This document shows positions 1-10,100 of a DNA stretch of 32,281 bases, piece after piece (the stretch's first letter is position 1; every line of letters starts with the position of its first letter). Below the pieces are notes generated by a model that saw only the letters and a program-made list of their open reading frames with translations, had not been told where the DNA came from and did not search any database. The position numbers and the translations under genes were made by a program. Source of the stretch: Candidatus Hydrogenedentota bacterium (GTDB lineage Bacteria > Hydrogenedentota > Hydrogenedentia > Hydrogenedentales > CAILVY01); NCBI GenBank assembly GCA_903837785.1, contig CAILVY010000114.1, positions 1 through 32,281 on the forward strand, given 5' to 3'.

Positions 1-1354
1 CCCCGGCGAGAGCATCCGAAGTCCCCGGATTGCGCAACTCTATTGGACCGGAGCCGACGCCGCCCGCGCCCATAACCTGTGGCGGCGGATGATGTTCAGG
101 CATGTGCTCCCGAAAGTGAACGGGAAGACCGCCACGCCGCCGATCGCGCATCTGAGCGACGCCTTCTACGAGATGAACGCCACAAACGAAGCGAACGTCT
201 TCTCCCATCTTGAGGCCGTCAAGGGGCTCGGATTCGAGATGTTCTGGCTGGACGCCTATTTCACGCACGACGGCTTTCCGGCGGGGATGGGCCATTATGG
301 ATTTCCGATTGCGCGGGCCGTGGCCCTGGACCGTTTTCCGCGCGGACTCCAGCCGATCGGCGAAGCCGCACATGCCGCGGGCATGGGATTCCTGATGTGG
401 TTCGAGCCGGAACGCGTGGCCCCCAAGACCGAGTTGGCCAAGGAGCATCCGGAATGGGTCATCTCCCCGGCACAGGACGGCAGCGGCCTCTTCAATCTGG
501 GCTTGCCCGAGGCCCGGCAGTATATGACGGAGTATCTGAAGGCCGTCGTGCGGGAATATGGCCTGGACTGCCTGCGCATCGACTACAACATCGACCCCCT
601 TCCCTTCTGGCAATTCGCGAACGGACTGGACCCAAAACGCGTCGGGATGACGGAGATCCGCTATGTCGAGGGGCTGTACGCGATGTGGGACGAATTGCGG
701 GCCGCGTATCCACATCTGTTGATTGATGACTGTGCCAGCGGCGGGCGGCGCATCGACCTTGAGACGGCCTCCCGTTCGATTCCGCTCTGGCGGACCGATG
801 CCACGATCGACCCGCTCATGCGGCACGACTTCAATCAGGCGGCCATTCAAAATCAGGTGATGACGGCGGGGCTCAGCCGCTATGTCCCGTTCAGCGCAAG
901 CGGCCAGATGGGCGCGTCGCCGTATCTCTTCCGGAGCGGTTTCAACGCGGGCATTTCCTTCGCGGAAGATTGCCGCCCAAAGGATTATCCGCGCGATTTG
1001 TTGCGTCAGGCCATCGCGGAGGGCAAACGAATCAGGAAGTACTTCTTCGGCGACTTCTATCCGCTGTCGGACGTGACGATGAGCCCGAAGGACTGGTGCG
1101 TGCTGCAGTACCACCTCGAAGCGGAGCGAGAAGGCTTGTTGATGGCTTTCCGCCGCCACGCCTCGCCGTACCGCGCCTTCGAATGCGAAGTCCGGGGGCT
1201 GGCGCCGGAAAAAGAATACGATGTCCGCGTGTCGCGCTCGTATGAGCCCTCCGAGTCCGTGCGAATGAAAGGCAGCGACTTGGGTCATTTCAGCGCGGAG
1301 ATTGACGAGAAGCCGGGCTCGTTGATCATCGAGTATCGCGAGGTTAGAGAATGA
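1..1354 (+). CDS. GH36-type alpha-galactosidase, 5' end missing
   Basis: The reading frame is open from base 2 and continues upstream of the window. Residues before the first internal ATG at 89 still match the family (…[20 protein letters not shown]), so 89 is not the true start. The product would hydrolyse terminal alpha-galactosides. Visible landmarks, numbered from the ATG at 89, are the barrel strand FWLDAYF, the [10 protein letters not shown] segment, LRIDYNID with Asp165 as the likely nucleophile, [11 protein letters not shown], and WRTDATID with Asp237 as the likely acid/base. The fragment carries the catalytic barrel and the C-terminal beta domain; the N-terminal beta-sandwich lies outside the window. 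Its stop overlaps the ATG of the sialidase gene (ATGA at 1351-1354), which suggests translational coupling. The family call is firm; the exact substrate is not visible. Confidence 0.9.
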   Translation, partial: PGESIRSPRIAQLYWTGADAARAHNLWRRMMFRHVLPKVNGKTATPPIAHLSDAFYEMNATNEANVFSHLEAVKGLGFEMFWLDAYFTHDGFPAGMGHYGFPIARAVALDRFPRGLQPIGEAAHAAGMGFLMWFEPERVAPKTELAKEHPEWVISPAQDGSGLFNLGLPEARQYMTEYLKAVVREYGLDCLRIDYNIDPLPFWQFANGLDPKRVGMTEIRYVEGLYAMWDELRAAYPHLLIDDCASGGRRIDLETASRSIPLWRTDATIDPLMRHDFNQAAIQNQVMTAGLSRYVPFSASGQMGASPYLFRSGFNAGISFAEDCRPKDYPRDLLRQAIAEGKRIRKYFFGDFYPLSDVTMSPKDWCVLQYHLEAEREGLLMAFRRHASPYRAFECEVRGLAPEKEYDVRVSRSYEPSESVRMKGSDLGHFSAEIDEKPGSLIIEYREVRE

Positions 1355-2550
1355 TCAACCAAGTTGTCGTGGGAGCGTCACGAGAAAGGAAAGGTCGGGA
1401 TATGTGGAATATCGAGTGTGGGGCGGGTCTCTCGCGTGTGGCGCCGGTCTTGACGGTGATGCTTGTGCTTACAGTCTCTGCGTTCGCCGGGGCCGCCGGC
1501 CCGCCAGCACAAACCAAGGTGTTCATCTCAGGGCAGGGCGGCTATGACACGTACCGCATCCCTGCCCTGTTGCTGACGCAGAAAGGGACGCTCCTGGCCT
1601 TCTGCGAAGGGCGCAAGGACAGCCAGTCCGATGCCGGCAACATTGACTTGCTCCTGCGGCGGAGTCTGGACAATGGCCAAACCTGGGAGCCGGTCCAGGT
1701 CCTCGTCGATGACGGAGGAAACACGTGCGGCAACCCCTGTCCGATCCTGGACCGCCGCACCGGAGCGATTGTCCTGCTGATCACGAAGAATAACGGCTCG
1801 GAAGACGAGGCGCAGATTATGCGGGGGACCGCCGCGCCACGAACGGCCTGGCTGACGATCAGCCGCGACGACGGCCTCACGTGGTCCACGCCCGCCGACA
1901 TCAGTGCCCAGGCCAGGAAACCCGAATGGCGGTGGTACGCCACCGGCCCCTGTCACGGCATTCAACTCGCCAGCGGGCGGCTGATGGCCCCCTGCGACCA
2001 CTCCACGGGCCCCAAGCCCGATGAGATCCACTCGCACGTCATCGTCAGTGAGGATGGCGGAGCGTCCTGGAAGATCGGAGGGGTGCTGGACGGAAGGACC
2101 GACGAATGCAGCGTGGTTGAATTGGCCGACGGGTCGATTTACATGAACATGCGCAGCAATCGCGGCCAGCACTGTAGGGCGTATGCCATCAGCCGTGACG
2201 AGGGGATGACGTGGTCGCCCGTGGCCGATGACGCGTCGCTGATCGAACCCGTCTGCCAGGGGAGCGTGCTTCGCCTCAGCTCGGAGAAGACCGGTGGACA
2301 GAACAGCGTGTTGTTCTCCAATCCCGCCAGCAAGCGGCGCGAGAACATGACCGTGCGCATGAGCCTGGACGAGTGCAAGACCTGGACCGCGGGAAGGCCG
2401 CTCTGGGCCGGCCCCGCGGCTTATTCCGATCTGGCAGTCTGCAACGACGGGCAAATCGGATGCCTCTACGAATGCGGCGAAAAGCACCCGTATGAGACGA
2501 TCACCTTCGCCCGATTCGCGGCGGAGTGGCTGACAGCCTCCGGCAATTAA
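1351..2550 (+). CDS. Secreted exo-alpha-sialidase (GH33, BNR/Asp-box)
   Basis: This is predicted to release terminal sialic acids. The family signature YRIP is present, with the first triad arginine at residue 69. Asp-box motifs (S-x-D-x-G-x-T-W type) start at Ser105, Ser171, Ser233 and Ser281, with a degenerate fifth at Ser338. Further active-site candidates are Glu252/Glu257 in DECSVVE, Arg268 in NMRSNRG, an arginine in [10 protein letters not shown], the tyrosine of AAYSDL and the glutamate of LYECGE. The start is ambiguous. ATG 1351 overlaps the upstream stop and has GAGG seven bases before it. ATG 1402 has an AAGG site and gives a tidier signal peptide ([10 protein letters not shown]… hydrophobic core …FAGAAG). 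The protein is about 380-400 residues, a single six-bladed propeller without an obvious lectin module. It converges on the next gene with a 17-base gap. Confidence 0.92.
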   Translation: MINQVVVGASRERKGRDMWNIECGAGLSRVAPVLTVMLVLTVSAFAGAAGPPAQTKVFISGQGGYDTYRIPALLLTQKGTLLAFCEGRKDSQSDAGNIDLLLRRSLDNGQTWEPVQVLVDDGGNTCGNPCPILDRRTGAIVLLITKNNGSEDEAQIMRGTAAPRTAWLTISRDDGLTWSTPADISAQARKPEWRWYATGPCHGIQLASGRLMAPCDHSTGPKPDEIHSHVIVSEDGGASWKIGGVLDGRTDECSVVELADGSIYMNMRSNRGQHCRAYAISRDEGMTWSPVADDASLIEPVCQGSVLRLSSEKTGGQNSVLFSNPASKRRENMTVRMSLDECKTWTAGRPLWAGPAAYSDLAVCNDGQIGCLYECGEKHPYETITFARFAAEWLTASGN

Positions 2551-2567
2551 GCTCCGCGGATGCGTGG

Positions 2568-4103
2568 CTACGGGATCGTCAATTCCGCCCAGATCACTTG
2601 TTGGCCCGCCGGCGCCTCTGCCTGTCGAATCCGGACGGCGTTGTAGCCATCCTTGAGCGCGTCCAGGGGACAGTCAAAGGCAAGGGCGCAGGCGGCACCG
2701 GGAAAGGCCGAAGCGTCAGGCGCACTCGCGGCGCGCGGGCAGGACTTTCCATTGACGGACACGTCGAAGGCGGGGCCTTCCGGCGGCGCCGGTTTCGTCA
2801 GGCCCACAACAAAGGCTGCGGCTCCGTTCTTGGGCGCGGCTCCGATGTAAATGCGGAACTCGCCGCCCTTGGCCGGATCAACAGGAAGTGCCGCGCCGTT
2901 CGACATGCCCGCGGGGACTGTGTCGCGATACGTGACGGGACAGCGCCGGGAGAGTCTCATCACATCGTCCAGTGCCAGCCCGTGTTCGAGCAGCGCGCGA
3001 TACGATCCAGGCGGCCCCTGCATCGGCTCGGGATCCATATAATTAAACAGATAGATCTGATCCGCGCCCCGGTGGAAGTGCGCGGCCGCGAATCCGCGGA
3101 CGGACCTCAAGTCGTTTCCGATCTGTTTGGCGCCGGGATAGGCTTGCAGCAGGATTTCCTGGCCGGCGGCCAGCACGATGCCTTTCGCCGCGCCCCCGAT
3201 ACGTTCCCGCCACAGCTCAATGGGAATGTCGAAGTCGGATGTTGCCCAGAACGGCGTCGGCACGAGCATGTCAATCAGGCCCTCGCGCACCCAGCGAACG
3301 CCGTCCATGCCGAGCCCTGTGGCCGCATCGGGATGCGTGGGCACCCGCGCGCCGAGTTGGATGGGGTGCCCCCGCTTGACCGCCCATTCCTTTGTAAGCG
3401 CCCGCACGTCCTTCATAAACTGCGTGAGAAGCTCACACCCTTCCGCTTCGCGGCCCGGCTTGAAGTGATAGCCGAAGCGCATCCAGTCCAACTCGAGCCC
3501 GTCCGGGTCGTAGCGCTCCAGGAGTTCGCGGATGAACACCATGTGATAAGCGCGAACCTCCGGCAGGCCATAGTCGAAGGCGCGCTCCACCCAACTGCCC
3601 TTGCCCTCGGGCACGCGCCAGTACTCGTGATGCTCCCGCCAGAAAGAACTGTGGATATAGCAGTCCACGTCGTCCGCGTTGTGCACGTCGTTCATCCGCA
3701 TCGAGATCCAGGGGGATATTCCCTTTTCGCGGCAGCGTGCGATCCACATCGCGTACGGATCGAGTCCGCGTTCGTAGAGCAGCCGGGCGTTTTCCACCCA
3801 TTTCTTCGCGAACTCCTCCTGTGGCTGCTGCTGCGTCCCCTTAAAGTCCCAAATCGCGTCCCACACCGCGCTGCGGTAACTGGCCTTTTTGGCGTTCGGA
3901 CACAGAAAGAGGTGCGATACGCGCGTGCCCGCATATTGATCCACAAACGCGTTGAGCCCGTCGACTGTCATCTGCTCGGGACTTCGAGAACCGAAGAAAT
4001 GGCTGTCGTCTTCGTTGATGATGATGCCCGGCGAAGCCCAGGCGGAGGACGCGCAGATCAGCAGCAACGATGCGAGACGTGTGAAGCACGGAAACATGTC
4101 CAT
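2568..4103 (-). CDS. Secreted glycosidase-like TIM-barrel protein
   Basis: This 511-residue protein starts with a signal peptide (MDMFPCFTRLASLLLICASSAWA). The ATG is preceded by AGGAGA at a good distance. The body looks like a TIM barrel of the family-10-like/GHL type: a strand with WISMRMNDVHN, then DGLELDWMRFGYHF with Asp201, Glu204 and Asp206 at a likely active-site strand end, then QLGARVPTHPD and DMLVPTPFWATSDFD. The C-terminal 120 residues look like a beta domain (FRIYIGAAP, FDVSVNGKSCP, NAVRIRQAEA). Such proteins are common in planctomycete-like genomes, but their substrates are mostly unknown, so I call it only glycosidase-like. It is divergent from the membrane protein gene at 4279 and convergent with the sialidase. 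Confidence 0.75.
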   Translation of the reverse strand: MDMFPCFTRLASLLLICASSAWASPGIIINEDDSHFFGSRSPEQMTVDGLNAFVDQYAGTRVSHLFLCPNAKKASYRSAVWDAIWDFKGTQQQPQEEFAKKWVENARLLYERGLDPYAMWIARCREKGISPWISMRMNDVHNADDVDCYIHSSFWREHHEYWRVPEGKGSWVERAFDYGLPEVRAYHMVFIRELLERYDPDGLELDWMRFGYHFKPGREAEGCELLTQFMKDVRALTKEWAVKRGHPIQLGARVPTHPDAATGLGMDGVRWVREGLIDMLVPTPFWATSDFDIPIELWRERIGGAAKGIVLAAGQEILLQAYPGAKQIGNDLRSVRGFAAAHFHRGADQIYLFNYMDPEPMQGPPGSYRALLEHGLALDDVMRLSRRCPVTYRDTVPAGMSNGAALPVDPAKGGEFRIYIGAAPKNGAAAFVVGLTKPAPPEGPAFDVSVNGKSCPRAASAPDASAFPGAACALAFDCPLDALKDGYNAVRIRQAEAPAGQQVIWAELTIP

Positions 4104-4278
4104 ACAAGGTTTCTCCTGCCTCTAATCAATAAACCCAGTATACGGAAGCGACACCGCCTCCGCCACAGGAATCTGACCGGAAACACGTCTGTTCCCCTTC
4201 CGGACGTTGGAGCGGGTGGCGCTTGCGCACGGAATCCTTGTAGACTTCCTGTCCCCCAACCCGGAGGAGAGGATCTTC

Positions 4279-4899
4279 ATGTCCCTTGCTGTATCGAATT
4301 GGGCGGCCGCCACGGCTGCGCTGGCCGCCCTGGACAAAGACGGCACGTGGGTGCCCGGTATCGGCGACCCGAGCCTTATGGGCTGGCTGACGACGCTGCT
4401 GTATTGTACCGCAGCCTTCTTGTGCCTTAACGCGGCCCGCTCCATCCGCCACGGCCAAGGCCGCTGGGATCGTGGATGCCTCTTCTGGAGCGCCTTGTTT
4501 CTCCTGATGCTGATGCTCGGCGTAAACAAGCAACTGGACCTCCAAACGTGGTTCACGCAATTCGGCCGACAGTTGGCCCGGGCCGAGGGAATGTATGCGG
4601 CACGCCGCACGCTTCAGGTCGTATTCATTGGGGGCATCGCCCTGTCCGGACTCATCGCCATCGCGATCCTGGGCTACCTGAGCTGGGGCAAGCCCCGGGT
4701 ATTTCACTGGGCCCTGATTGGCGTCGTGTTCCTGCTGTGCTTTGTCGTGATTCGCGCCGCCTCATTTCATCACGTGGACCGGGCGCTCGGGCTTCGGTTC
4801 CTGTGTCTGAAAGTGAATTGGATACTGGAAATGGGCGGCATTCTGTGCGTGTTGGTTCCGGCATCGCGTGTGAACCAGCGCGCGCCGGCGCGCCGATGA
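4279..4899 (+). CDS. Small polytopic membrane protein of unknown function
   Basis: I chose the ATG at 4279 because GGAGGAGAGG lies just upstream; an earlier in-frame ATG at 4207 lacks such a site and adds a non-hydrophobic leader. The 206-residue product has about five hydrophobic segments: MGWLTTLLYCTAAFLCL, LFWSALFLLMLMLGV, VVFIGGIALSGLIAIAIL, WALIGVVFLLCFVVIRAAS and a C-terminal ILEMGGILCVLVPA. The loop GVNKQLDLQTWFTQFGRQLA and the RAASFHHVD stretch look like conserved polar motifs at membrane boundaries. No enzyme motif is recognised. It lies 96 bases upstream of a membrane histidine kinase on the same strand and might be co-transcribed with it, for example as a sensory partner. That link is inference. 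Confidence 0.7.
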   Translation: MSLAVSNWAAATAALAALDKDGTWVPGIGDPSLMGWLTTLLYCTAAFLCLNAARSIRHGQGRWDRGCLFWSALFLLMLMLGVNKQLDLQTWFTQFGRQLARAEGMYAARRTLQVVFIGGIALSGLIAIAILGYLSWGKPRVFHWALIGVVFLLCFVVIRAASFHHVDRALGLRFLCLKVNWILEMGGILCVLVPASRVNQRAPARR

Positions 4900-4920
4900 C
4901 GGATCTTCAAACCCCGTCCT

Positions 4921-4947
4921 TGAATTCGACTTAGGGTGCGGAATTCA
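4921..4947. promoter_or_regulatory. Inverted repeat upstream of the histidine kinase
   Basis: TGAATTC at 4921-4927 is repeated as its exact reverse complement GAATTCA at 4941-4947, separated by 13 bases. The half-site centres lie about 20 bases (two helical turns) apart, a geometry typical of a dimeric regulator site. It sits in the 96-base gap before the kinase gene. I see no convincing -10/-35 pair around it, so an operator role is only a suggestion. Confidence 0.35.
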
Positions 4948-4995
4948 GTACCATATCCGTCGAGATAAACCAAGGCGACGGGGGCGTCGTCCACA

Positions 4996-7065
4996 ATGGC
5001 AGGTGGACAGTCTTTCTCGTCCTTTCCTGAACACAGGGAGAGCTATGACGTGGCGTGGATATCTGCGCAAGTGCCCAGCGAAGAACTCGAATCCAGGCAT
5101 CGATGGGGAATTGGAAAGCTCATCATTATCCTGTTTTGCCTGGGAATGCTCCTGGAAGTCGGGTCGAGTGTCTTATGCCACATGAAGAACGAGGACACGA
5201 ACCAGGACGAGTTGCTCAGCCTCCTGTCCGTTGCGGTCGTGAGTTGCGGGGCGATGATCTTCGTGCGCCGCGTCGTGGGGCTGCGCGCGGCCATGTTCCT
5301 GTTGATAGGAGCGGCAGGCCTCTTGCTCTTTTCAAAGAGCCTGGACGTGCTCAACAGCACCCGCTTTATCCTCCGGGAATTCCCGATAGTGCGAAGAGAG
5401 TCTGATCTCTTCAAAGTGCTCCGGGACCTCACGTTCACGGCGGGCTCGCTGCTCGTCCTGCTGAGTTTCATCGCATCCGCCATCCGCCTCTATCAAACGC
5501 AGCAGCTTCTCGCCCGCCAGAACGACGCGCTGCGCAGCGAAACGCAGGAACGCCAACTGCTGGCGACCGCCATAGAGCAGGCGGCAGAGGCCGTTTTCAT
5601 CACAAACCGCGAAGGCATCATTCAGTATGTGAATCCCGCTTTCGAGAGGCTCACCGGCTATGTGAAGCACGAGGCCGTGGGCAATACGCCGCGCATATTG
5701 AAGAGCGGAAAACACGATGCTCGTTTCTATCGCCGCCTGCGCGACACGCTCGCCCGGGGCGACGTCTGGCACGGACGTTTCATCAATCGGCGGAAGAACG
5801 GCTCCTTGTATGAAGAGGATGCGGTCATCTCCTGCGTTCGCAACGAAAAGGGCGAAGTCACGAGCTATATCGCGGTCAAGCATGACGTGACTGCGCAAGT
5901 GAACCTCGAGAAACGGCTGCGCCAGGCCCAGCGGATGGAAGTCATCGGCGCCTTCGCGGGCCGCATCTCGCACGACTTCAACAACATCCTAGCGCTCATC
6001 CTCGGGCACAGTGAGATCGCCTTGCGCCAGATGCCGGAAACGGATGCCTCGCGCATCAATGTTCAGCATATCGCCAAGGCTGGAAACCGCGCGTCCCATC
6101 TCGTCAAGCAATTGCTCACCTTCAGCCGGCAGGCAGAACAGGAGCGGCGCCCCATCCTGATGCACATCGTCGTGCAGGAAGTGATCGAATCCCTGAAAGC
6201 CGCCTTGCCGCCCACAATTCAGCTCCGGCAAGTCGTGCGGGACTGCGGATTTGTCCTGGCCGACCCGACGCAGATACATCAGGTCGTCATGAATCTATGC
6301 ACGAACGCCTGTCAGGCCAGCGAGGAACCCGACAGTGTGGTCGATGTCAGCCTGAGCCAGGTGCAGCTGGGCGGTGATTTTGTGGCGGATGTGGGACAGC
6401 CCGCGCCGGGCGCCTATGTCCGGCTGTCCGTGCGTGACAACGGCCGCGGCATCGATGCCGTCGCGCTCCCGCGCATCTTCGATCCCTTCTTCACCACAAA
6501 GAAGCAGGGTGAAGGCACCGGCCTGGGGCTGTCGACCGTTCACGGGATCGTAACCAGCTACGATGGGGCGATCACGGTGCGAACCGTCGAGGGACACGGC
6601 ACCACGTTTGACGTCTACTTCCCGCAGATGGAGGGGGTGGACGCGCGCCAGGAACCGGCGGCCGACTCGCTTGTGGAGGGAAGCGGCCGCATCTTATTTG
6701 TCGAAGATGATGAAGAAATCGCGGAGATGTGCCAAGTCACGCTGCAGCAGATCGGCTACGAAGTGTCCGCCTTCACCCGAAGCGCCGAGGCCCTGAGTGC
6801 GTTTCGCACGCACCCCCATGACTTTGACCTCGTGATTACGGACCAGGTGATGCCCGAGATGACGGGCGCCGAGTTCGTTCGCCACGTGCTCCGCGTTCGG
6901 CCCGACGTACCCATTGTCATGGTTACCGGGTTCGGCGAGGGGATTACCCTCGAACAGGCGCGTGCCTTCGGAATTCGGGAGTATCTTCTGAAACCGGTCA
7001 GCACGCACGCGTTGAGCGTCGCCATACGGCGGGCCCTTGACGGCGTGGATTACGCAAACACATAG
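4996..7065 (+). CDS. Membrane PAS hybrid sensor histidine kinase with receiver domain
   Basis: The 689-residue protein is a phosphorelay sensor. Four hydrophobic segments (about residues 39-61, 73-92, 95-113 and 146-165) form an N-terminal membrane module. A short coiled-coil linker and a PAS domain (about 187-305, with AVFITNREG and YVNPAFERLTGY) follow. The HisKA box GRISHDFNN carries His326. The ATPase N-box has Asn437 (LCTNACQAS), DNGRGI starts at Asp481 and GTGLGLS at about 507. The C-terminal receiver has the acidic pair Asp571/Asp572, phospho-acceptor Asp616 (VITDQVMP), Thr644 and Lys666 (YLLKP). No output domain or partner regulator is encoded nearby, so phosphotransfer may run to an unlinked protein. 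The ATG at 4996 has only a weak ribosome-binding site. The signal it senses is not visible. Confidence 0.93.
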   Translation: MAGGQSFSSFPEHRESYDVAWISAQVPSEELESRHRWGIGKLIIILFCLGMLLEVGSSVLCHMKNEDTNQDELLSLLSVAVVSCGAMIFVRRVVGLRAAMFLLIGAAGLLLFSKSLDVLNSTRFILREFPIVRRESDLFKVLRDLTFTAGSLLVLLSFIASAIRLYQTQQLLARQNDALRSETQERQLLATAIEQAAEAVFITNREGIIQYVNPAFERLTGYVKHEAVGNTPRILKSGKHDARFYRRLRDTLARGDVWHGRFINRRKNGSLYEEDAVISCVRNEKGEVTSYIAVKHDVTAQVNLEKRLRQAQRMEVIGAFAGRISHDFNNILALILGHSEIALRQMPETDASRINVQHIAKAGNRASHLVKQLLTFSRQAEQERRPILMHIVVQEVIESLKAALPPTIQLRQVVRDCGFVLADPTQIHQVVMNLCTNACQASEEPDSVVDVSLSQVQLGGDFVADVGQPAPGAYVRLSVRDNGRGIDAVALPRIFDPFFTTKKQGEGTGLGLSTVHGIVTSYDGAITVRTVEGHGTTFDVYFPQMEGVDARQEPAADSLVEGSGRILFVEDDEEIAEMCQVTLQQIGYEVSAFTRSAEALSAFRTHPHDFDLVITDQVMPEMTGAEFVRHVLRVRPDVPIVMVTGFGEGITLEQARAFGIREYLLKPVSTHALSVAIRRALDGVDYANT

Positions 7066-7090
7066 CATCAAGGGAATCCCTGCCGCAGCA

Positions 7091-7117
7091 GCAGGCCCAA
7101 CGATGCTTCGGGCCTGC
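7091..7117. terminator. Hairpin between convergent genes
   Basis: GCAGGCCC and GGGCCTGC form a perfect 8-bp stem with an 11-base loop. The hairpin fills the gap between the kinase stop (7065) and the stop of the convergent gene at 7118. No long T-run follows on either side, so it would be a weak or factor-assisted bidirectional terminator. Confidence 0.45.
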
Positions 7118-10100
7118 CTATTCGCAAAGGAACAGTTCGTTCGGCGACAGGTCGAGGGCACAACCGGCGTTCGCCCGGCGAAGAACTGCAGGGGACACCT
7201 CCTCGAATTTCCCATCGCGCCACGTGCAAAGCGATGCGTGCGTTGCGGGGCTTTCAGACTGCCACCACAACGGCCCTCCGGCGGTCGAGCTTAAGGCCAA
7301 CCGGTGCGACCTGTGCAGCGGTTGGCCGTCGAGGCTGGCCACCGTCCAGGCGCCTTCACCGCTCGCGAGAGGATCTCCGTTGAGCGACCACCCGCCGCTG
7401 CCCGTGGCCAGCAAGGCTTCTCCCTGCGGATTCAGCAGAAGCATGGCGGGCACGGCAAGATTCGTAATCAGTTCGAGCTTCACGCCGTCGCCGGTGATGC
7501 GCACGTGCGTGGACGCCGGCACGTCGGAACGGGGGAAGAGGCAAATCAGGCGATTGGCGCCGCTTGGGGTGTCTGTCATGCGCCAGACGCCCCGCTCAGC
7601 TTCCAGGCGAAGCGTGGGGGAGATGCCGCAGGCCGGCAAGAGGCTCAAGTAGTAGTTGTGCGCGGGGTCCACGCTCAGTTGGGGCTCGTGGACGAAGAGA
7701 TCGTGGCCGGCGAAGCTCTCCCAGGGTTCGGGGGACCACGTGATACTCCCCGCGCCGCGGTGTTCCCGATAGAGACGCAGGCCACACGGATTCTCCAGGG
7801 ACTGCGCGCCCAGCGGGGTCACTTCGGGGACAGGCAATCCCGAGGCGTGCGTGATTTCCCGTTCGAAGCGCACCCCGAGGAGCGTTTCAAGGCGTGCCGA
7901 TTGGCGTTGCCCCAGAGCGTCCATCGACGGATCGCCCGAGAGATACAGATGCGACCCCGCCTCACTCACCCGGCCCAGCGCCGCCAGCGACGCTTCCGAG
8001 AGGGCGTAGGCGCAAGGCATTACGACGAGACGCGGCGGATTCCCCCCCAGAGACGGAAGCTGCGACTCGTTCGCAACGTCGAACGGGACGTTCGTTGCCA
8101 GCAAACACTCTACGGCATTCATCACAACGGCATGGGACAGGGCTTCGGACGCGCCAAGCCGCCAGTTGTCCGGCAGAACCAGCAGCACGGGAGCGGGCCG
8201 ATAGTCCGGCTCAATCAGGTCCGAAACCAGGCGGAGATTGCGATAGAGTTTCAGCAGCGGCTTTGGGCGCAGGGGATTGTTCCACGCGAGCCCCCACGGA
8301 AAGACCCGGTCCGGATCGTCGCTCCAGCACCAGTTCTGGATTTTCGTGACGCCCAGCGCGAACGCGGAATGCGCGACCCACCAGAACAGATGCTCCGCCT
8401 CAGTCTCGGATCGTTGCACGTGATAGCCCGTGCCGCCCCGTTCCGGGCTCCAGGCATCATGCGTCTTCACGCCGAATTCGCCAATATTGATGGACTTCCC
8501 CGCATAGCGCAAATCGTTGCGCTTGATCGTGGCCATCAGGCGGGCCGTGTCGTTTCGCGGCGCATCGAAGTAACCGATGTTGGCGCTGTCCATATCGTCG
8601 ATGCTCAGCCGGAGCTCCATGCCGTTGATCGGACGCTGATAATACTCGGCCGTGACGGGATGCTCCGTGTCCACTTGCCGGATTGCCGCGCACAAGGCAT
8701 GAATCCAGCGCCGCATCAGCACAGTCTTGAATTCGCTCATGTCGCGCGCGCGCACGTCGTACCACCCGCTCGAGAGCGCGTCCTTCACCGGAAGCTCGCC
8801 CAAGGCGGCTTCGGGCGGCGTGGCGCCCCAGGCGTGCTGCAACGCGGTATCGTTCGCGTAGCGGTCCTTCAAAAACGCGTTCCAGAGGCGCCGGAGGTCG
8901 GGAAGATCCTCCAGCCGCAACTGAAAATCCCCGTTCAGATAGTAGATAAGTCCCGGAACGCGCTTGTAGCGGAGGGCGAACTGCCGGCACAGCTCCGCCT
9001 GCTGCACCAATTCCGCGTCGCTCACGGCCACATTCTGCCCGATGAGCAGCCCGGCCATGTACGGCAAGCCGAAGCGCTGCGACATCTGGATCAGCGCATC
9101 GATCTGGCGCCATTGCGCCTCGTTAAATTGATACTGCTTCGGCGTGTACTGCAAGTTTTCAAAGAGATGCAGGCCGTGATCGCGCATGGCCTCAAGTTCG
9201 CGATGCCACGTCCACGGGTTTTGCGAGGGCGAGAAAAACAGGTTCGCATACGTGTCCGTGCCGAAGAGACAGCTTCGAGATGCCCTGCCCCCGAACGGCT
9301 CCAGCACATACGCGTTATCCCGATAGCGCAGTCGTGTGCCGCGGGCAAGGACGGCGTCGTCATATACGCAGAAACCCGAGGCGGCGCGATCAAGCATCAA
9401 TTCGCCCTCGTGGAGGACTGCGTCGAGTCGCAGGAAATCGGGGCCGTGCGGCGCAGTCCAGGTCATGCGCACCTCTTGCGTTGAGTGCTCCGCCAGCGTC
9501 ACAGGCCGCGTTTCCTCAAGGAGCGGGGGAGAGGCCTCATCGCGTGTCGTTGGCACAGCTTGGACGGACAACGAAAGCGCTCGCGCAACCCGGGAATCGT
9601 TGCGCAGGAGTAGCGTGATGTTGAGGGGCTCGCCCGGGTGATATATGGCGAAGTCAGTGTTCACGGAGGGCAGAAACGTCTCTGCACGCAGTTGTTTCAA
9701 GGCGGCCTGCAGCAACGCCGCACCGGAAGCTCCGTCGAAGACATCGCGGTTATTGACTCCGAAGAGTGCCCACGTCGATCCCGTAAAGGGGCCGGCGTAG
9801 TGGCGAACGATGGCGCCCGCGGTGCCCGCGAAGCGCCCTTGGGCATCCTGAACATCGATCAGCGGCATCCATCGCGCCGATTGTCCCAACTGCGCCGTGG
9901 CCTCGCAGCCGGCCGCCTCCCCGGCCGATTGCCACGCGGGCTCCAGGACGCCGCTCGGCGCGGCGACGAGCGAAGCCCCTCGGATCGGCTGATCCGGACT
10001 GAAGATCGGCAATTGCAGCGGCTCGATCACGAGGCTGTCTTCCGGCCGGCCGAAGTGCGCATTGATGGCGGGTTTGGCCGGCAGTGCCGCGCAAGTGAGA

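Noticed and set aside
4137-4142. TATACT on the minus strand upstream of the gene ending at 2568
   Set aside because: No matching -35 at 16-18 bases and no extended -10; too weak to list as a promoter.
2526-4430. Long open frame on the plus strand opposite the glycosidase-like gene
   Set aside because: It is antisense to a gene with a signal peptide and ribosome-binding site, and its translation is Arg/His/Ala-rich low-similarity sequence typical of GC-rich shadow frames.
7304-9484. 726-codon open frame opposite the GH42-like gene
   Set aside because: Composition is typical of an antisense shadow, with no domain recognised, while the opposite strand has clear family motifs.
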